The notes under the pieces are model-generated. The model made no database searches and was not told where the DNA came from. It saw only the letters and a list, made by a program, of their open reading frames with translations. From LMUY01 sp965276785 (lineage in GTDB: Bacteria; Pseudomonadota; Alphaproteobacteria; Acetobacterales; Acetobacteraceae), in contig OZ255629.1 in the NCBI GenBank assembly GCA_965276785.1, forward strand, positions 4,030,001 through 4,094,000: a stretch of 64,000 nucleotides of DNA, written 5' to 3'. The position numbers and the translations under genes are program-made. This document shows positions 16,488-25,016 of the stretch, piece by piece (the first letter of the stretch is position 1; every line of letters starts with the position of its first letter).

Positions 16488-17243
16488 ATGAGCGAACGTC
16501 CCCAGAGTTGGTCATTAGATGGCCAGGTTGCCGTCGTCACCGGCGCCGCGCGAGGCATCGGACGCGCGACGGTCGACCTTTTGAACGCCCGCGGAGCCAG
16601 GGTGGTCGCGACCGACGCGTCGGACGCCGTGAAAAGCCTGGAATCCCCGGGTGTGGCCACTCTCATCGGCGATGTCGGTGACGAGGAAGTCGCGCGCCGC
16701 ACCATGGCGCTGGCTGAACAACGATTCGGGCGGCTCGACATTTTGGTCAACAACGCCGGCCGAACCCTAAACAAGCCCCTGGTGGACACAACGGCCGACG
16801 ACTGGGACGCCGTCTTGACCACGAACGCGCGTGGCAACTTTGTTCATTCGCGCGAAGCCGTGAAGGCAATGCTCGCGAGCGGCGGCGGCGCAATCGTCTC
16901 GGTGGTCTCGGTTGTCGCCTCAGTCGCGATGAAGGAGTTGTCCGCCTACGCCGCTTCCAAGGGCGCCATCACTCAGCTTACCAAGGTCATCGCGGTTGAA
17001 TACGGCGATCGGGGCATTCGCGCCAACGCGGTCGCTCCGGGCGTGGTGGAGACCGACATCCTGCAAAGCACGGGCGTGCAAGACAGCCGGGCCACACTGG
17101 CCGGCTACGGCGACGCGCATCCGATCGGGCGAGTGGCCCAATCGGGCGAGATTGCTGAGGTGATCGCCTTCCTGGCCTCTCCCGCGTCGAGCTTCATGAC
17201 TGGCGCCCTTGTCATGGTCGATGGCGGCTACACTGCCCTTTGA
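16488..17243 (+). CDS. Short-chain dehydrogenase/reductase (FabG-like)
   Basis: 251 residues from ATG 16488, with GAGGAG upstream. Classical SDR motifs are complete: VVTGAARGIG for NAD(P), NNAG, a catalytic Ser in the strand VVSVVAS, and YAASK. The C-terminal FLASPASSFMTGALVMVDGG is the FabG/BKR-type ending. It oxidises an alcohol or reduces a ketone in the cytoplasm. First of three adjacent SDRs on the plus strand, it overlaps the region of the next start by a few nucleotides, so they are probably co-transcribed. The substrate is likely an alicyclic or side-chain alcohol of the island's pathway. Confidence 0.88.
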   Translation: MSERPQSWSLDGQVAVVTGAARGIGRATVDLLNARGARVVATDASDAVKSLESPGVATLIGDVGDEEVARRTMALAEQRFGRLDILVNNAGRTLNKPLVDTTADDWDAVLTTNARGNFVHSREAVKAMLASGGGAIVSVVSVVASVAMKELSAYAASKGAITQLTKVIAVEYGDRGIRANAVAPGVVETDILQSTGVQDSRATLAGYGDAHPIGRVAQSGEIAEVIAFLASPASSFMTGALVMVDGGYTAL

Positions 17244-17257
17244 CGGATATCCCTCAC

Positions 17258-17968
17258 ATGAAATCAATTTTGATCGTCGCTGCCGAACGCGGCCTCGGCC
17301 TCGGCCTCGCCCGGCAGTTCTTCAACCGCGGCTGGAGCGTGACCGCAACGGCGCGCAGAGGCGCTGACGTGCGGGACCTGGAGCAGATCGGTCGCCGCGA
17401 CCCAGCGCGGCTCTCGCTCGCCGAGATCGACGTCACCGACGCGGACCAGATCGAGCCCTTTCTGACCACGCTTGGCGCGCGGCACTTTGACGTGATTTAC
17501 TTCAACGCCGGCATTTATGGCCCGCTGCACCAGAGCGTGGCGCAGGCAACCGACGCCGAACTTGCCCAAATCATGCTCACGAACACCTTCGGGCCGATCC
17601 GCTTAGCACATCGATTGTTGGATCGTCTGGCGCCGGACGGCTCCTATGCCTTCATGTCCTCCCACCGTGGCAGCACGGCGATCAACCTGGAGGGCGGTTT
17701 GGAGCTCTATCGGGGGAGCAAGGCCGCACTGAACATGCTTGCCCGCGGCCTCTGGGCAAGCCATCGCGAGAGGGGCGAGCGAGGGCTGACGGTGCTCTCA
17801 ATCCATCCCGGATGGGTCCGCACCGCGATGGGAACACTCGATGGAACGGTAGAGCCCGAGATGGAGCTCGAGCCCAGCGTGGCGGGTATCGCCGATGTGG
17901 TGGAGCGCCACATGGGTTCGGGCGAGAACCTCTATCGCGACTGGGAAGACAAGCCGCTCGACTGGTGA
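17258..17968 (+). CDS. Short-chain dehydrogenase-like protein with altered cofactor motif
   Basis: 236 residues from ATG 17258. The cofactor loop reads VAAERGLGLGLA rather than TGxxxGxG, with the first Thr-Gly lost. NAG (FNAGIYG), an SSHRGS strand and YRGSK are present, so the catalytic Tyr and Lys remain. C-factor/CsgA-like SDRs often carry similar deviations. It follows the first SDR by 14 nt. The NAD(P)-binding mode may differ from its neighbours; the reaction is unknown. Confidence 0.82.
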   Translation: MKSILIVAAERGLGLGLARQFFNRGWSVTATARRGADVRDLEQIGRRDPARLSLAEIDVTDADQIEPFLTTLGARHFDVIYFNAGIYGPLHQSVAQATDAELAQIMLTNTFGPIRLAHRLLDRLAPDGSYAFMSSHRGSTAINLEGGLELYRGSKAALNMLARGLWASHRERGERGLTVLSIHPGWVRTAMGTLDGTVEPEMELEPSVAGIADVVERHMGSGENLYRDWEDKPLDW

Positions 17969-18006
17969 GCCAATCCCACGCCACCCTAGACAGGAACGAC
18001 ATCACC

Positions 18007-18804
18007 ATGACCGAGGCCTCCACCCGTCCATTGGCGCTCGTGACGGGCGCTTCCTCCGGTATCGGCTCGGAACTCGCCAAGCTGCTCGCTTCCGAAGGCT
18101 ACGACCTTGCCGTTGCCGCTGACCGGCCGCTCGGCGATACCGAGGCCGCCATCCGCGGTGCCGGCGCGCGCGTCGCGCTTTCGCTGCAAGCCGATCTTTC
18201 CCAGCCGTCGGAGGTCGATTGTTTGTTCGAGCGAGTTGAGGCGCTCCAGCGCCCCGTCGACGTCCTCTGCGCCAATGCCGGTCATGGATTGGGGGGAGCC
18301 TTTCTCGACCAGGATCTCGATCAGGCTATGGCGGTGATTCACACCAACGTCCTCGGGACCACGCGGCTGATCTGGCATATCGGGCGCGCCATGCGGCAGC
18401 GCGGCTCCGGCCGAATCCTGATCACCTCGTCGACCGCCTCACAGACTCCAGGTCCGTTTGCGGCGGTCTATTTCGCGTCGAAGGCGGCGGTCGAGAGCTT
18501 TGGCCAGTCGCTGCGTGTCGAATGCGATGGCACGGGCGTTTCGGTCACGCTGTTGCTGCCGGGAGCGACCGAAACCGAGTTCTTCAAGCGCGCACGCTCG
18601 ATCAACACCAAGGGCGCGCAAGGGCCAATGGACAGCGCAGCCGATGTCGCACGAACCGGCTATGCGGCGTTGATGCAGGGGAAGAGCGACGTCATCTACG
18701 GTGAGCATAACCGCAAGGCGATGCTGGCGGCGCGGACACAATCTGAGGCCCTGAACGCCCGGCAAGCCGCTGACCTGTTGCGTCCGATTCCGCCACAGAG
18801 CTGA
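18007..18804 (+). CDS. Short-chain dehydrogenase/reductase
   Basis: 265 residues from ATG 18007. LVTGASSGIGSELA (cofactor), CANAGHG, LITSSTAS (catalytic Ser) and YFASK (catalytic Tyr/Lys) are all intact. ADRP after beta-2 suggests NAD(H) or a mixed cofactor preference, which is inference. It is the third of the SDR set, 38 nt after the previous gene. The following gene is convergent, so the transcript likely ends near 18805-18827. Confidence 0.87.
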   Translation: MTEASTRPLALVTGASSGIGSELAKLLASEGYDLAVAADRPLGDTEAAIRGAGARVALSLQADLSQPSEVDCLFERVEALQRPVDVLCANAGHGLGGAFLDQDLDQAMAVIHTNVLGTTRLIWHIGRAMRQRGSGRILITSSTASQTPGPFAAVYFASKAAVESFGQSLRVECDGTGVSVTLLLPGATETEFFKRARSINTKGAQGPMDSAADVARTGYAALMQGKSDVIYGEHNRKAMLAARTQSEALNARQAADLLRPIPPQS

Positions 18805-18827
18805 CAATTGGGCCTCTCACGCCGAAA

Positions 18828-19805
18828 TCAAACCAGCGGGAACTCCACGCGCAGCAACTTGGCTGTTTGCGGCCCTTGTTTCGGCGGCGACTTGGTCCCG
18901 CCATCGGTGAGAACATAGGCCACCCGGCCCAGTTCGCCGGGTCGGCGGCCCCAGGCACCGGCGGAAGGACCGATCAACAGCTCACTGGGAGGATAGCTCG
19001 CCACGCTGTCCCGCGCGAAATCCTGATTGAGCGCAGGATCGAGGGGCACGCGGTCAATTGTGTTCTGCCGGTGCGTGGTGAGGTAGGCGACGCCAGCGGC
19101 GTCGTCGATGAGGAAGTCGTCGGCCATACGGCCCGCTGACACAAATTCGGGCTCGCCCGCTGGGTCACTGGTAACCGGGTCGACCGCCACGCGCATGAAA
19201 AGCTGCTTGGCCGTTGAGGTGTAATAGAGCCGGTGGTCGCCGGCGTGAAACTTGAGCCCGTTGACGCCTGGTTGGGTCCAGTCCGGCCCGTGGGGGTCTG
19301 AGTCCATGCTGGCGTGCTCCAGCCACTTTCGCGCCGTCGGCGCGGCGTCGCTCTGCGAAATATCGATGCGCCAGATCGATCCCGCGAAGCAATCGGCGAG
19401 GAGCAACACCCTAGGTGCGATCAGACAGCCGCCATTGATGCTCTTCGCGTCAGCCGGCAGAGCCAGCGCCATCTTGGTCTCGACCGGTTGCCCAGGCGAC
19501 CAGCCGCGCAAATCCACCCGATGGAGGAAGCACTCATGCGACGTATAGAGGTTTGAGGTCGCGAGATAGAAAACATCCGGCTCGATCTCGACGATTGCGA
19601 GTGTCGGCTGGCCGTAGGTGTGGATGCAGGTGGCCTCGACCGGTAGATCCTCACCGACTGGCGGGACATACCATAGCTCCTTCGCCAGCATGCTGGTGAC
19701 CAGCATCGAGTGGTCGGCGCGAACCACAAGGTTCTCCAGGAACGACTTTGCCGGAAACTCGGCGGCAAGCGTGAGCTTGGCTTGAGGCAGCGGCTGATCT
19801 GGCAT
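18828..19805 (-). CDS. SMP-30/gluconolactonase-like beta-propeller protein
   Basis: 325 residues from ATG 19805, with GGAGG 5 nt upstream. A six-bladed propeller is suggested by repeated short strands: FLENLVVRADHSMLVTSM, INGGCLIAPRVLLLADCFAG, GVNGLKFHAGDHRLYYTST and ADDFLIDDAAGVAYLTTH. The N-terminal Glu of FLENL and the Asn and Asp of GVNGL and ADDF match the metal ligands of SMP-30 lactonases. It may hydrolyse a lactone produced by ring oxidation (Baeyer-Villiger or P450 route). It lacks a signal peptide, so it is probably cytoplasmic. It lies 37 nt downstream of the CMD-like gene. Confidence 0.72.
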   Translation of the reverse strand: MPDQPLPQAKLTLAAEFPAKSFLENLVVRADHSMLVTSMLAKELWYVPPVGEDLPVEATCIHTYGQPTLAIVEIEPDVFYLATSNLYTSHECFLHRVDLRGWSPGQPVETKMALALPADAKSINGGCLIAPRVLLLADCFAGSIWRIDISQSDAAPTARKWLEHASMDSDPHGPDWTQPGVNGLKFHAGDHRLYYTSTAKQLFMRVAVDPVTSDPAGEPEFVSAGRMADDFLIDDAAGVAYLTTHRQNTIDRVPLDPALNQDFARDSVASYPPSELLIGPSAGAWGRRPGELGRVAYVLTDGGTKSPPKQGPQTAKLLRVEFPLV

Positions 19806-19842
19806 GGGGGCCTCCAAGTCGGAAAGCTACTGGGCTGAACCC

Positions 19843-20415
19843 TCAGCGCTGAAGGCCGGTTGCATCGGACGGCACGTCATAAGCGACGAGCGTCAGAGAC
19901 ACGCTTGTGAAGTAGCCGATCAGCACCGTTACATCGGTCAGCCCGGTATGTCCCAGCAGCTTTACCGCCTGGTCGAACAGGCCTCGCGGCAGCCTTCGTC
20001 CCGCGATCAGAGCGGCCGCGACGTCATGGACGACTTGCTGGCGCTTGTCGTCGAACGACACCGGCAACCCCGCGATGAGCCCGGCGACTTGGTCGGCGGT
20101 TAGGCCCGCTTTCTTCCCGATCAACTCATGCTCGTAATTCGAGTAGGCCGCGGCCGACCAGTGCCCGTTCACGAGGTTGGTGACGATTTCGCGCTCCGCT
20201 TTGGAGAGGGCAAGGCCAGCCTGATAATAGACGCCGATCGGCACCATCGCGCGCTCCAATGCGGCGTTCTGGAGCCAGATCTTATAGGGGCCTGGAACCT
20301 GTCCCCGCTCCTTCAAGGTATAGTCGTATGCGTCGCGCTGGTCTTGGGTCATTTCACCAACAGGCAACTCCGTCTACCGGCCGAACGTGCCGACATCCGA
20401 ACTCTCTACCATCAT
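19843..20415 (-). pseudogene. Carboxymuconolactone-decarboxylase-like protein, in-frame TAG near the start
   Basis: The main frame (20367 to 19843) gives 174 residues of the CMD/AhpD-like family: ELPVGEMTQDQRDAYDY, GPYKIWLQN, a central EREIVTNLVNGHWSAAAY and EHELIGKKAGL. It lacks the CxxC of AhpD, as expected for CMD-type members. In the same frame, 16 codons upstream, is ATGATG (20415) preceded by GGAG. It reads MMVESSDVGTFGR, then TAG (20374-20376), then TELPVGEM. Family members commonly have GRYTELP here, so TAG probably replaces a Tyr codon by one base. A TTG at 20367 or ATG at 20352 could still give a shortened protein. Confidence 0.6.
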
Positions 20416-20999
20416 CGCGTCTCCATACTGCGCAGCTTGGTCAGCCGGACGAAGGCACGTATGTCCGGCAGGTTCATCATTCGCTGGAGTGTTCCAACCT
20501 TGGAACGCCTAGTCCAGCGTTCGGCCGCCGGGAAGATGGTGGCCAACGGTCCGGCTCGTAACGGCTACCAAGCTCGCGCGGGCGCTGCGACCGGTTTCGT
20601 CGATGACTGCTTACCAGCGAAAAGTTCGACTGCAGCCGCGGCGGGTTTTGCTTAACTAGGGTTCAGTCCGGCCGAGACGCCTGCGACAATCGTCCTGCGG
20701 CTATGCCAAGCGTTCGCTGGAAGAGCCACTTGCTTCGTGGTCAGGGCTACGATACGCACGATTGCGTTACCGAGTGGAGATCATGGGCTTGCTCGATGTA
20801 GGAGACGGTTGCTCGCTGCTGCCGTATGATATCAGCGGGGCTGCGACGGCTGCCCACAGACAGCGCTGTGTCTGAGCGCCGAACTTAGGGGGTGGGCCGC
20901 CGTTTGCTCCGACGCCTTCGCCGCCGGCCTCATTTCGGAGCCTTAGTCTTTCGTCAGCATTGAACCGCTAGGCGCAAAATCATCCGAGGGAATGAGGGC
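20416..20999. other. 584-nt gap with a nested palindrome and no convincing gene
   Basis: No reading frame here has recognisable protein features. The only structure noted is the 38-bp nested inverted repeat at 20482-20519. It separates the CMD-like gene (minus) from the decarboxylase gene (plus) and should contain both promoters. Confidence 0.55.
20482..20519. promoter_or_regulatory. Nested palindrome (GTTCCAA-CC-TTGGAAC within CGCTGGA/TCCAGCG)
   Basis: The inner arms are perfect 7-mers with a 2-nt spacer (20491-20506). The outer arms CGCTGGA (20482-20488) and TCCAGCG (20513-20519) are also exact. The compact 7-2-7 form resembles operators of MerR-like regulators or LacI-type dyads; the cognate protein is unknown. 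Confidence 0.4.
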
Positions 21000-21977
21000 A
21001 TGAACGGCAAGATCGCGATCGAAGAGCATTTCGCTTTGGAAGAAACGGTCGGCGAGTCGCTTGCCTTTATGTCGCAGAGCGTTTGGCCCGAGTTAGGCCA
21101 CCGGCTGGTTGACATCCACGAGACGCGGCTAAAACAAATGGACGCGCACGGGATCGAACTCATGCTCCTGTCGTTAAACGCGCCTGCCGTGCAGGCCGTT
21201 GCAAACCCGGCGCAGGCCGATGGTTTGTCCAGGCGGGCGAACGATTTCCTTGCCGAACAGGTCGCAAAGCGGCCGGACCGCTTCCAAGCTCTGGCGGCAC
21301 TGCCGATGCAGGACCCGGATCGCGCCGCGCGCGAGCTCGAACGGTGTGTCCGCGACTTAGGCTTCAAGGGAGCCCTGGTGAACGGCTTCTCCGAGCTTGA
21401 GGGCGTGGATGGCCCGGTCTATTACGACCTTCCGCAGTATCGGCCATTCTGGGCCGCCGTCGCGGCGCTCGACGTGCCGTTCTATCTCCATCCGCGCAAC
21501 CCGCTTGCGGCCGACTCGCGCACCTACCAGGGTCATCCCTGGCTGCTGGGACCCACCTGGGCGTTCGGGCAAGAGACTGCAGTGCATGCCCTGCGCCTCA
21601 TGGCATCGGGATTGTTCGACCAACACCCGAGCCTTGCAATCGTTGTCGGACACATGGCCGAAGGCTTGCCCTACAGCATGTGGCGCATTGACAATCGCAA
21701 TGCCTGGATGGGCGTGAAGCCAAGCTACCCGGCGAAAAAGCGCTTTGCCGACTACTTTCAAGCCAACTTCTACTTGACGACGTCAGGCAACTTTCGAACG
21801 CAGACGTTGATCGACGCCATGCTCGAAGTGGGCGCCGACCGGATTATGTTCTCGGTAGACTGGCCATTCGAGAACATCGACCACGCCGCCACCTGGTTCG
21901 ACACGGCCAGCATCAGTGAGGCGGACCGTCTGAAGATTGGGCGCTTGAACGCCAAAAAGCTGTTCAAGCTCGACTGA
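21000..21977 (+). CDS. Gamma-resorcylate/2,3-dihydroxybenzoate decarboxylase-like amidohydrolase
   Basis: 325 residues. The residues known to bind metal and act in catalysis in gamma-resorcylate decarboxylase fall at the same numbers here: E8 and H10 (IAIEEHF), H164 (FYLHPRN), H218 (VVGHMAEG), D287 (FSVDWPFEN) and F290. The family non-oxidatively decarboxylates ortho-hydroxybenzoates, for example 2,6-dihydroxybenzoate to resorcinol. GAGGGC-type ribosome site precedes ATG 21000. It neighbours an MCT-type MFS carrier and an MhpA-type hydroxylase, which suggests uptake, decarboxylation and further ring hydroxylation. The natural acid is not determined. Confidence 0.87.
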   Translation: MNGKIAIEEHFALEETVGESLAFMSQSVWPELGHRLVDIHETRLKQMDAHGIELMLLSLNAPAVQAVANPAQADGLSRRANDFLAEQVAKRPDRFQALAALPMQDPDRAARELERCVRDLGFKGALVNGFSELEGVDGPVYYDLPQYRPFWAAVAALDVPFYLHPRNPLAADSRTYQGHPWLLGPTWAFGQETAVHALRLMASGLFDQHPSLAIVVGHMAEGLPYSMWRIDNRNAWMGVKPSYPAKKRFADYFQANFYLTTSGNFRTQTLIDAMLEVGADRIMFSVDWPFENIDHAATWFDTASISEADRLKIGRLNAKKLFKLD

Positions 21978-22028
21978 GGCAATACGGCGGCCTGGCGAGG
22001 AAGCATTCTTCGGCGGCCGCTGTCGTCG

Positions 22029-23267
22029 CTAAGTCGCAGGTTGCAAATATTTGTATTCACCCAGACGCGCGATCAGAAAGCTGGCGGCAAGGAGCGCAAT
22101 GGCAAATCCTGCCAGGGATGCCTCGTAGCCGCCGGTTTGGTCAAAGCTCAAACCCATGATGAACGGCCCGAGCCCCGACCCAATCGTGAAGGCTGCAAAC
22201 ATATACCCGTAGATCTGGCCGTATCGCCGTAATCCGAAGTAACGACCGACGAGAAAACCAATTATGTCCACCTCGGCGCCAAGCGAGAACCCAATGCATA
22301 TAGCAGCAACATGAACGTAGATCGGCGCCACCGATCCGCCGAAAAGTATCGCTATCCCGACGATCCCGACGAGCAGAAGAAAGATAGCGGCCGCGACATT
22401 TGGGGCAAAGATCCGGTCAAGCAGGTAGCCTGATACCAAGCGCCCGACAATGGTTGCCAAGCCGACGGTCGCGAGCAATGGAGCTGCAGTCGCGGCGGGC
22501 ATTCCTCTGTCCATGAGAAGCGCAACGAGATGGGTGGAAATGCCATTCACCGCCGTGACGACAAGAAAGCTCGCAATCAGGATAAGCCAGAACTCCTTCG
22601 CACGCATCACCGAGGAAACGTCTTGAGAAGGCTCCACTCTGCCGTCCACACCGCCAGCGACCTCGCCGTCCGGCGCGGGGTCCTTGACCAAGAACAGGAC
22701 GGCTGGAAACGCGACAAGCCAGGTTATAAGACCCAGTAACGCGTAGGCCTCGCGCCACCCAAACGCGTTCACAAGCAGCTCTGCCACTTGCGGCATGACC
22801 GCTATTCCTATGCCGACTCCGGCCATCGCTATGCCCAAAGCCAAGCCCCGGCTCGTTTCAAACCACCCTGAGATCGCCTTGGCGTAGGGTAACGGGGCTT
22901 GCCCGGATGCAAGCAGGCCCGACAAAGCGTAGATCGCGACGAACGCTGCGATGTTCGGCGGAGCCAGCGATAGCAGGGCAAAGCTGGTTGAAAAGAGGGT
23001 GATCGAGCCAAGGGTAACCCGTTTGATGCTCCAACGATCAATCAGGATGCCGACCACCGGTGTGGCAAGCCCGCCCAGCAGCAAGCCGAGCGTCAGTCCG
23101 AGCGACATCGTCCCACGCGACCAGCCATACTCCTCCGAAACGGGCCTTAAGAACACTGCAAACGTGAAAAGTAGAATGGGTCCGGCACTGACAATGAGAG
23201 CGGTCGTCGAACCGGCCACAACCAGCCACCGAGTTCTTCGCGTGTTTACTCCCATACGCTTTACCAT
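22029..23267 (-). CDS. MFS transporter, monocarboxylate/oxalate-formate antiporter-like
   Basis: 412 residues with 12 predicted membrane helices. The first half carries LLFTFAVFLRPVSEEYGWSR and GGLATPVVGILIDRWSIKR, typical of the MCT/OxlT branch of the MFS; YGWSR after TM1 is a common mark. It lies convergent to the resorcylate-decarboxylase-like gene and 79 nt downstream of the FAD hydroxylase gene, so it is a candidate carrier for the aromatic acid or a ring-cleavage product. Start codon could be ATG 23267 or 23255. Confidence 0.83.
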   Translation of the reverse strand: MVKRMGVNTRRTRWLVVAGSTTALIVSAGPILLFTFAVFLRPVSEEYGWSRGTMSLGLTLGLLLGGLATPVVGILIDRWSIKRVTLGSITLFSTSFALLSLAPPNIAAFVAIYALSGLLASGQAPLPYAKAISGWFETSRGLALGIAMAGVGIGIAVMPQVAELLVNAFGWREAYALLGLITWLVAFPAVLFLVKDPAPDGEVAGGVDGRVEPSQDVSSVMRAKEFWLILIASFLVVTAVNGISTHLVALLMDRGMPAATAAPLLATVGLATIVGRLVSGYLLDRIFAPNVAAAIFLLLVGIVGIAILFGGSVAPIYVHVAAICIGFSLGAEVDIIGFLVGRYFGLRRYGQIYGYMFAAFTIGSGLGPFIMGLSFDQTGGYEASLAGFAIALLAASFLIARLGEYKYLQPAT

Positions 23268-23346
23268 CCCAATTCAATCGTCACGAAATCATAACGTCTT
23301 CGAATGACGAACCCGTCCCCGCGCTCAAGTGAGTTGACGCAGGACA

Positions 23347-24888
23347 TCAGCCGGCCAAGGCGATATGCCCTTGCAGGGAGCGGTCCAGCCGTGCGAGCAA
23401 TGCAGAGAGTTCTGCGCCGTCGCTGGCAGTGCCATAAACATACCAGTCTGGGCGCAGGATGGCCGCTCGACACGCGTGACTGGCAAACCAGGCCGTGTAC
23501 GTGCCATCGACGTCGTCAAAGCCCAAAGCGGCTTCCTGCTTGCCGATGACCGCGGCCTGTCCGCCAATCGCCTGCCACGCGCTGCACTCCAACTCGGTCA
23601 ACAGGCCCAGCACGGCGGTGTCACATGCGACGATGCACCAGCCGGACCCTACCACATCGTCAAACAAACCCTCCTTGTCAGCGGAGCGTACGTGCGCCTG
23701 CGGAAAGAACACGCCGCTATTGGCCACCAGCCCGGCCTCGTATCCAGGCAGACGCAGCTTTGCCGCCGCCCGATTTGAGCGCCGTTGTGACAGCAGCCGT
23801 TCATCGCGGGCGCGGGCCTCGGCAGGGTCGCGCAAGGTTTGTATCCGCCCGAGTTCAATCGCTTTTTCGGTAATGAAGCGGACATGCGGCTCGCGCTCGG
23901 CCTGGTAAGTGTCCAACAGCGCGGCGTCTGCGTGCTCGGTGAGCACGAGATCCAGCTTCCAGGCGAGGTTATGGGCATCGCGGATGCCAGAACACATGCC
24001 CTGACCGAGAAACGGCGGCATTTCGTGCGCCGCATCGCCCGCTAAGAACACCCGCCCATGACGCCACCGGTCCATGATGCGCGACCGGAATGTATAATTG
24101 ACGGCGCGGATGAGTTCGGCGTCTTCCGGGGCCAGGTAGCGGCTGACGCGCGACCAGACCCGGCCAGGTTCGGTCTCGGTCTCGGCCTTCTGCCTTGGAT
24201 CGAGCATGAAGGAGAAGCGGTGATGATCGGGTCCAATCCGCACGATGGACGTGGGCTGCGCGGGATCGCACACCTGCCGGAACATCGGCAAGCCCTCCAC
24301 GGCGCGCCGGATCCGGAAGTCGCAAACCAGCCAGTTCTCCTGAAAGCTGTAGTCGTCAGCGGTCGCACCGACCGTGCGCCGCACAAAGCCGTTGCCGCCA
24401 TCAGCCCCGACGACAAACCGCGCCCGCACCGACGCCGTCTGTCCGTCTGGCCCGGCGCCCCGCAACGTGACGCCATCCTCGTCCTGCCCGAGTTCGGCGA
24501 CGGTAAAGCCTTGCCGGACGTCAACCGTGGGCAAAGCCTTGTCGTGCCGGTCGAGCACGGCTTCGAGATGCGGCTGGAACATCATGTTCATGGCTGCCCA
24601 CCCGCCGGGCGCAATCCTGTCATATTGCAGGTGCACAAGCGTTTCGCCCTCTGCGCTGACCCAATCATAGTCGTATTGGGGCACCGTGCCGACGGCAATC
24701 TCGTCCGCCAGCCCAAGCTTCTGAAAGGTCCGCATGATCTCGTCGTCGAAGCATGCGGCCCGGGGCAAATTGTACAGGCCCAGGTAACGCTCGAGCACGA
24801 CCACTCGGTGGCCGCGCTGTCCGAGGAGAGCGGCAAGACACATGCCGGTCGGGCCATATCCGACAATGGCAACGTCGACCCCGCTCAT
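23347..24888 (-). CDS. FAD-dependent aromatic hydroxylase (MhpA/PheA-like, group A)
   Basis: 513 residues. FAD Rossmann motif VAIVGYGPTG at residues 6-15, the middle DG motif VVGADGGNGFVRR, and the second FAD/ribityl motif VFLAGDAAHEMPPFLGQG with GIRDAHNLAWKL are all present. This set defines single-component phenol/3-(3-hydroxyphenyl)propionate hydroxylases that use NAD(P)H and O2 to add an ortho hydroxyl. The C-terminal 110 residues form the thioredoxin-like domain seen in MhpA. It is probably a ring hydroxylation step before cleavage; no ring-cleavage dioxygenase is encoded in the window. Confidence 0.87.
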   Translation of the reverse strand: MSGVDVAIVGYGPTGMCLAALLGQRGHRVVVLERYLGLYNLPRAACFDDEIMRTFQKLGLADEIAVGTVPQYDYDWVSAEGETLVHLQYDRIAPGGWAAMNMMFQPHLEAVLDRHDKALPTVDVRQGFTVAELGQDEDGVTLRGAGPDGQTASVRARFVVGADGGNGFVRRTVGATADDYSFQENWLVCDFRIRRAVEGLPMFRQVCDPAQPTSIVRIGPDHHRFSFMLDPRQKAETETEPGRVWSRVSRYLAPEDAELIRAVNYTFRSRIMDRWRHGRVFLAGDAAHEMPPFLGQGMCSGIRDAHNLAWKLDLVLTEHADAALLDTYQAEREPHVRFITEKAIELGRIQTLRDPAEARARDERLLSQRRSNRAAAKLRLPGYEAGLVANSGVFFPQAHVRSADKEGLFDDVVGSGWCIVACDTAVLGLLTELECSAWQAIGGQAAVIGKQEAALGFDDVDGTYTAWFASHACRAAILRPDWYVYGTASDGAELSALLARLDRSLQGHIALAG

Positions 24889-25016
24889 TCGAGTGCTCCA
24901 TTGAGGCTTGTGCAGTCCCGCTGCGGGTGATCGCCTTCCACACGAACAGAGAGAGTATGAGCGGTTCGCCTACCAGAAGCGACAGGCCCTCGTGCTGTAG
25001 CGATGCCGCTCGTAAC

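Noticed and set aside
20747..20770. Dyad ACGCA-CGAT-TGCGT before the decarboxylase gene
   Set aside because: Arms of five bases only and more than 200 nt from the start; expected by chance in a gap of this size.
23290..23306. CATAACGTCTTCGAATG before the MCT-type MFS gene as another operator copy
   Set aside because: The arms are offset by one base and only partly match the CATACG motif; too weak to include.
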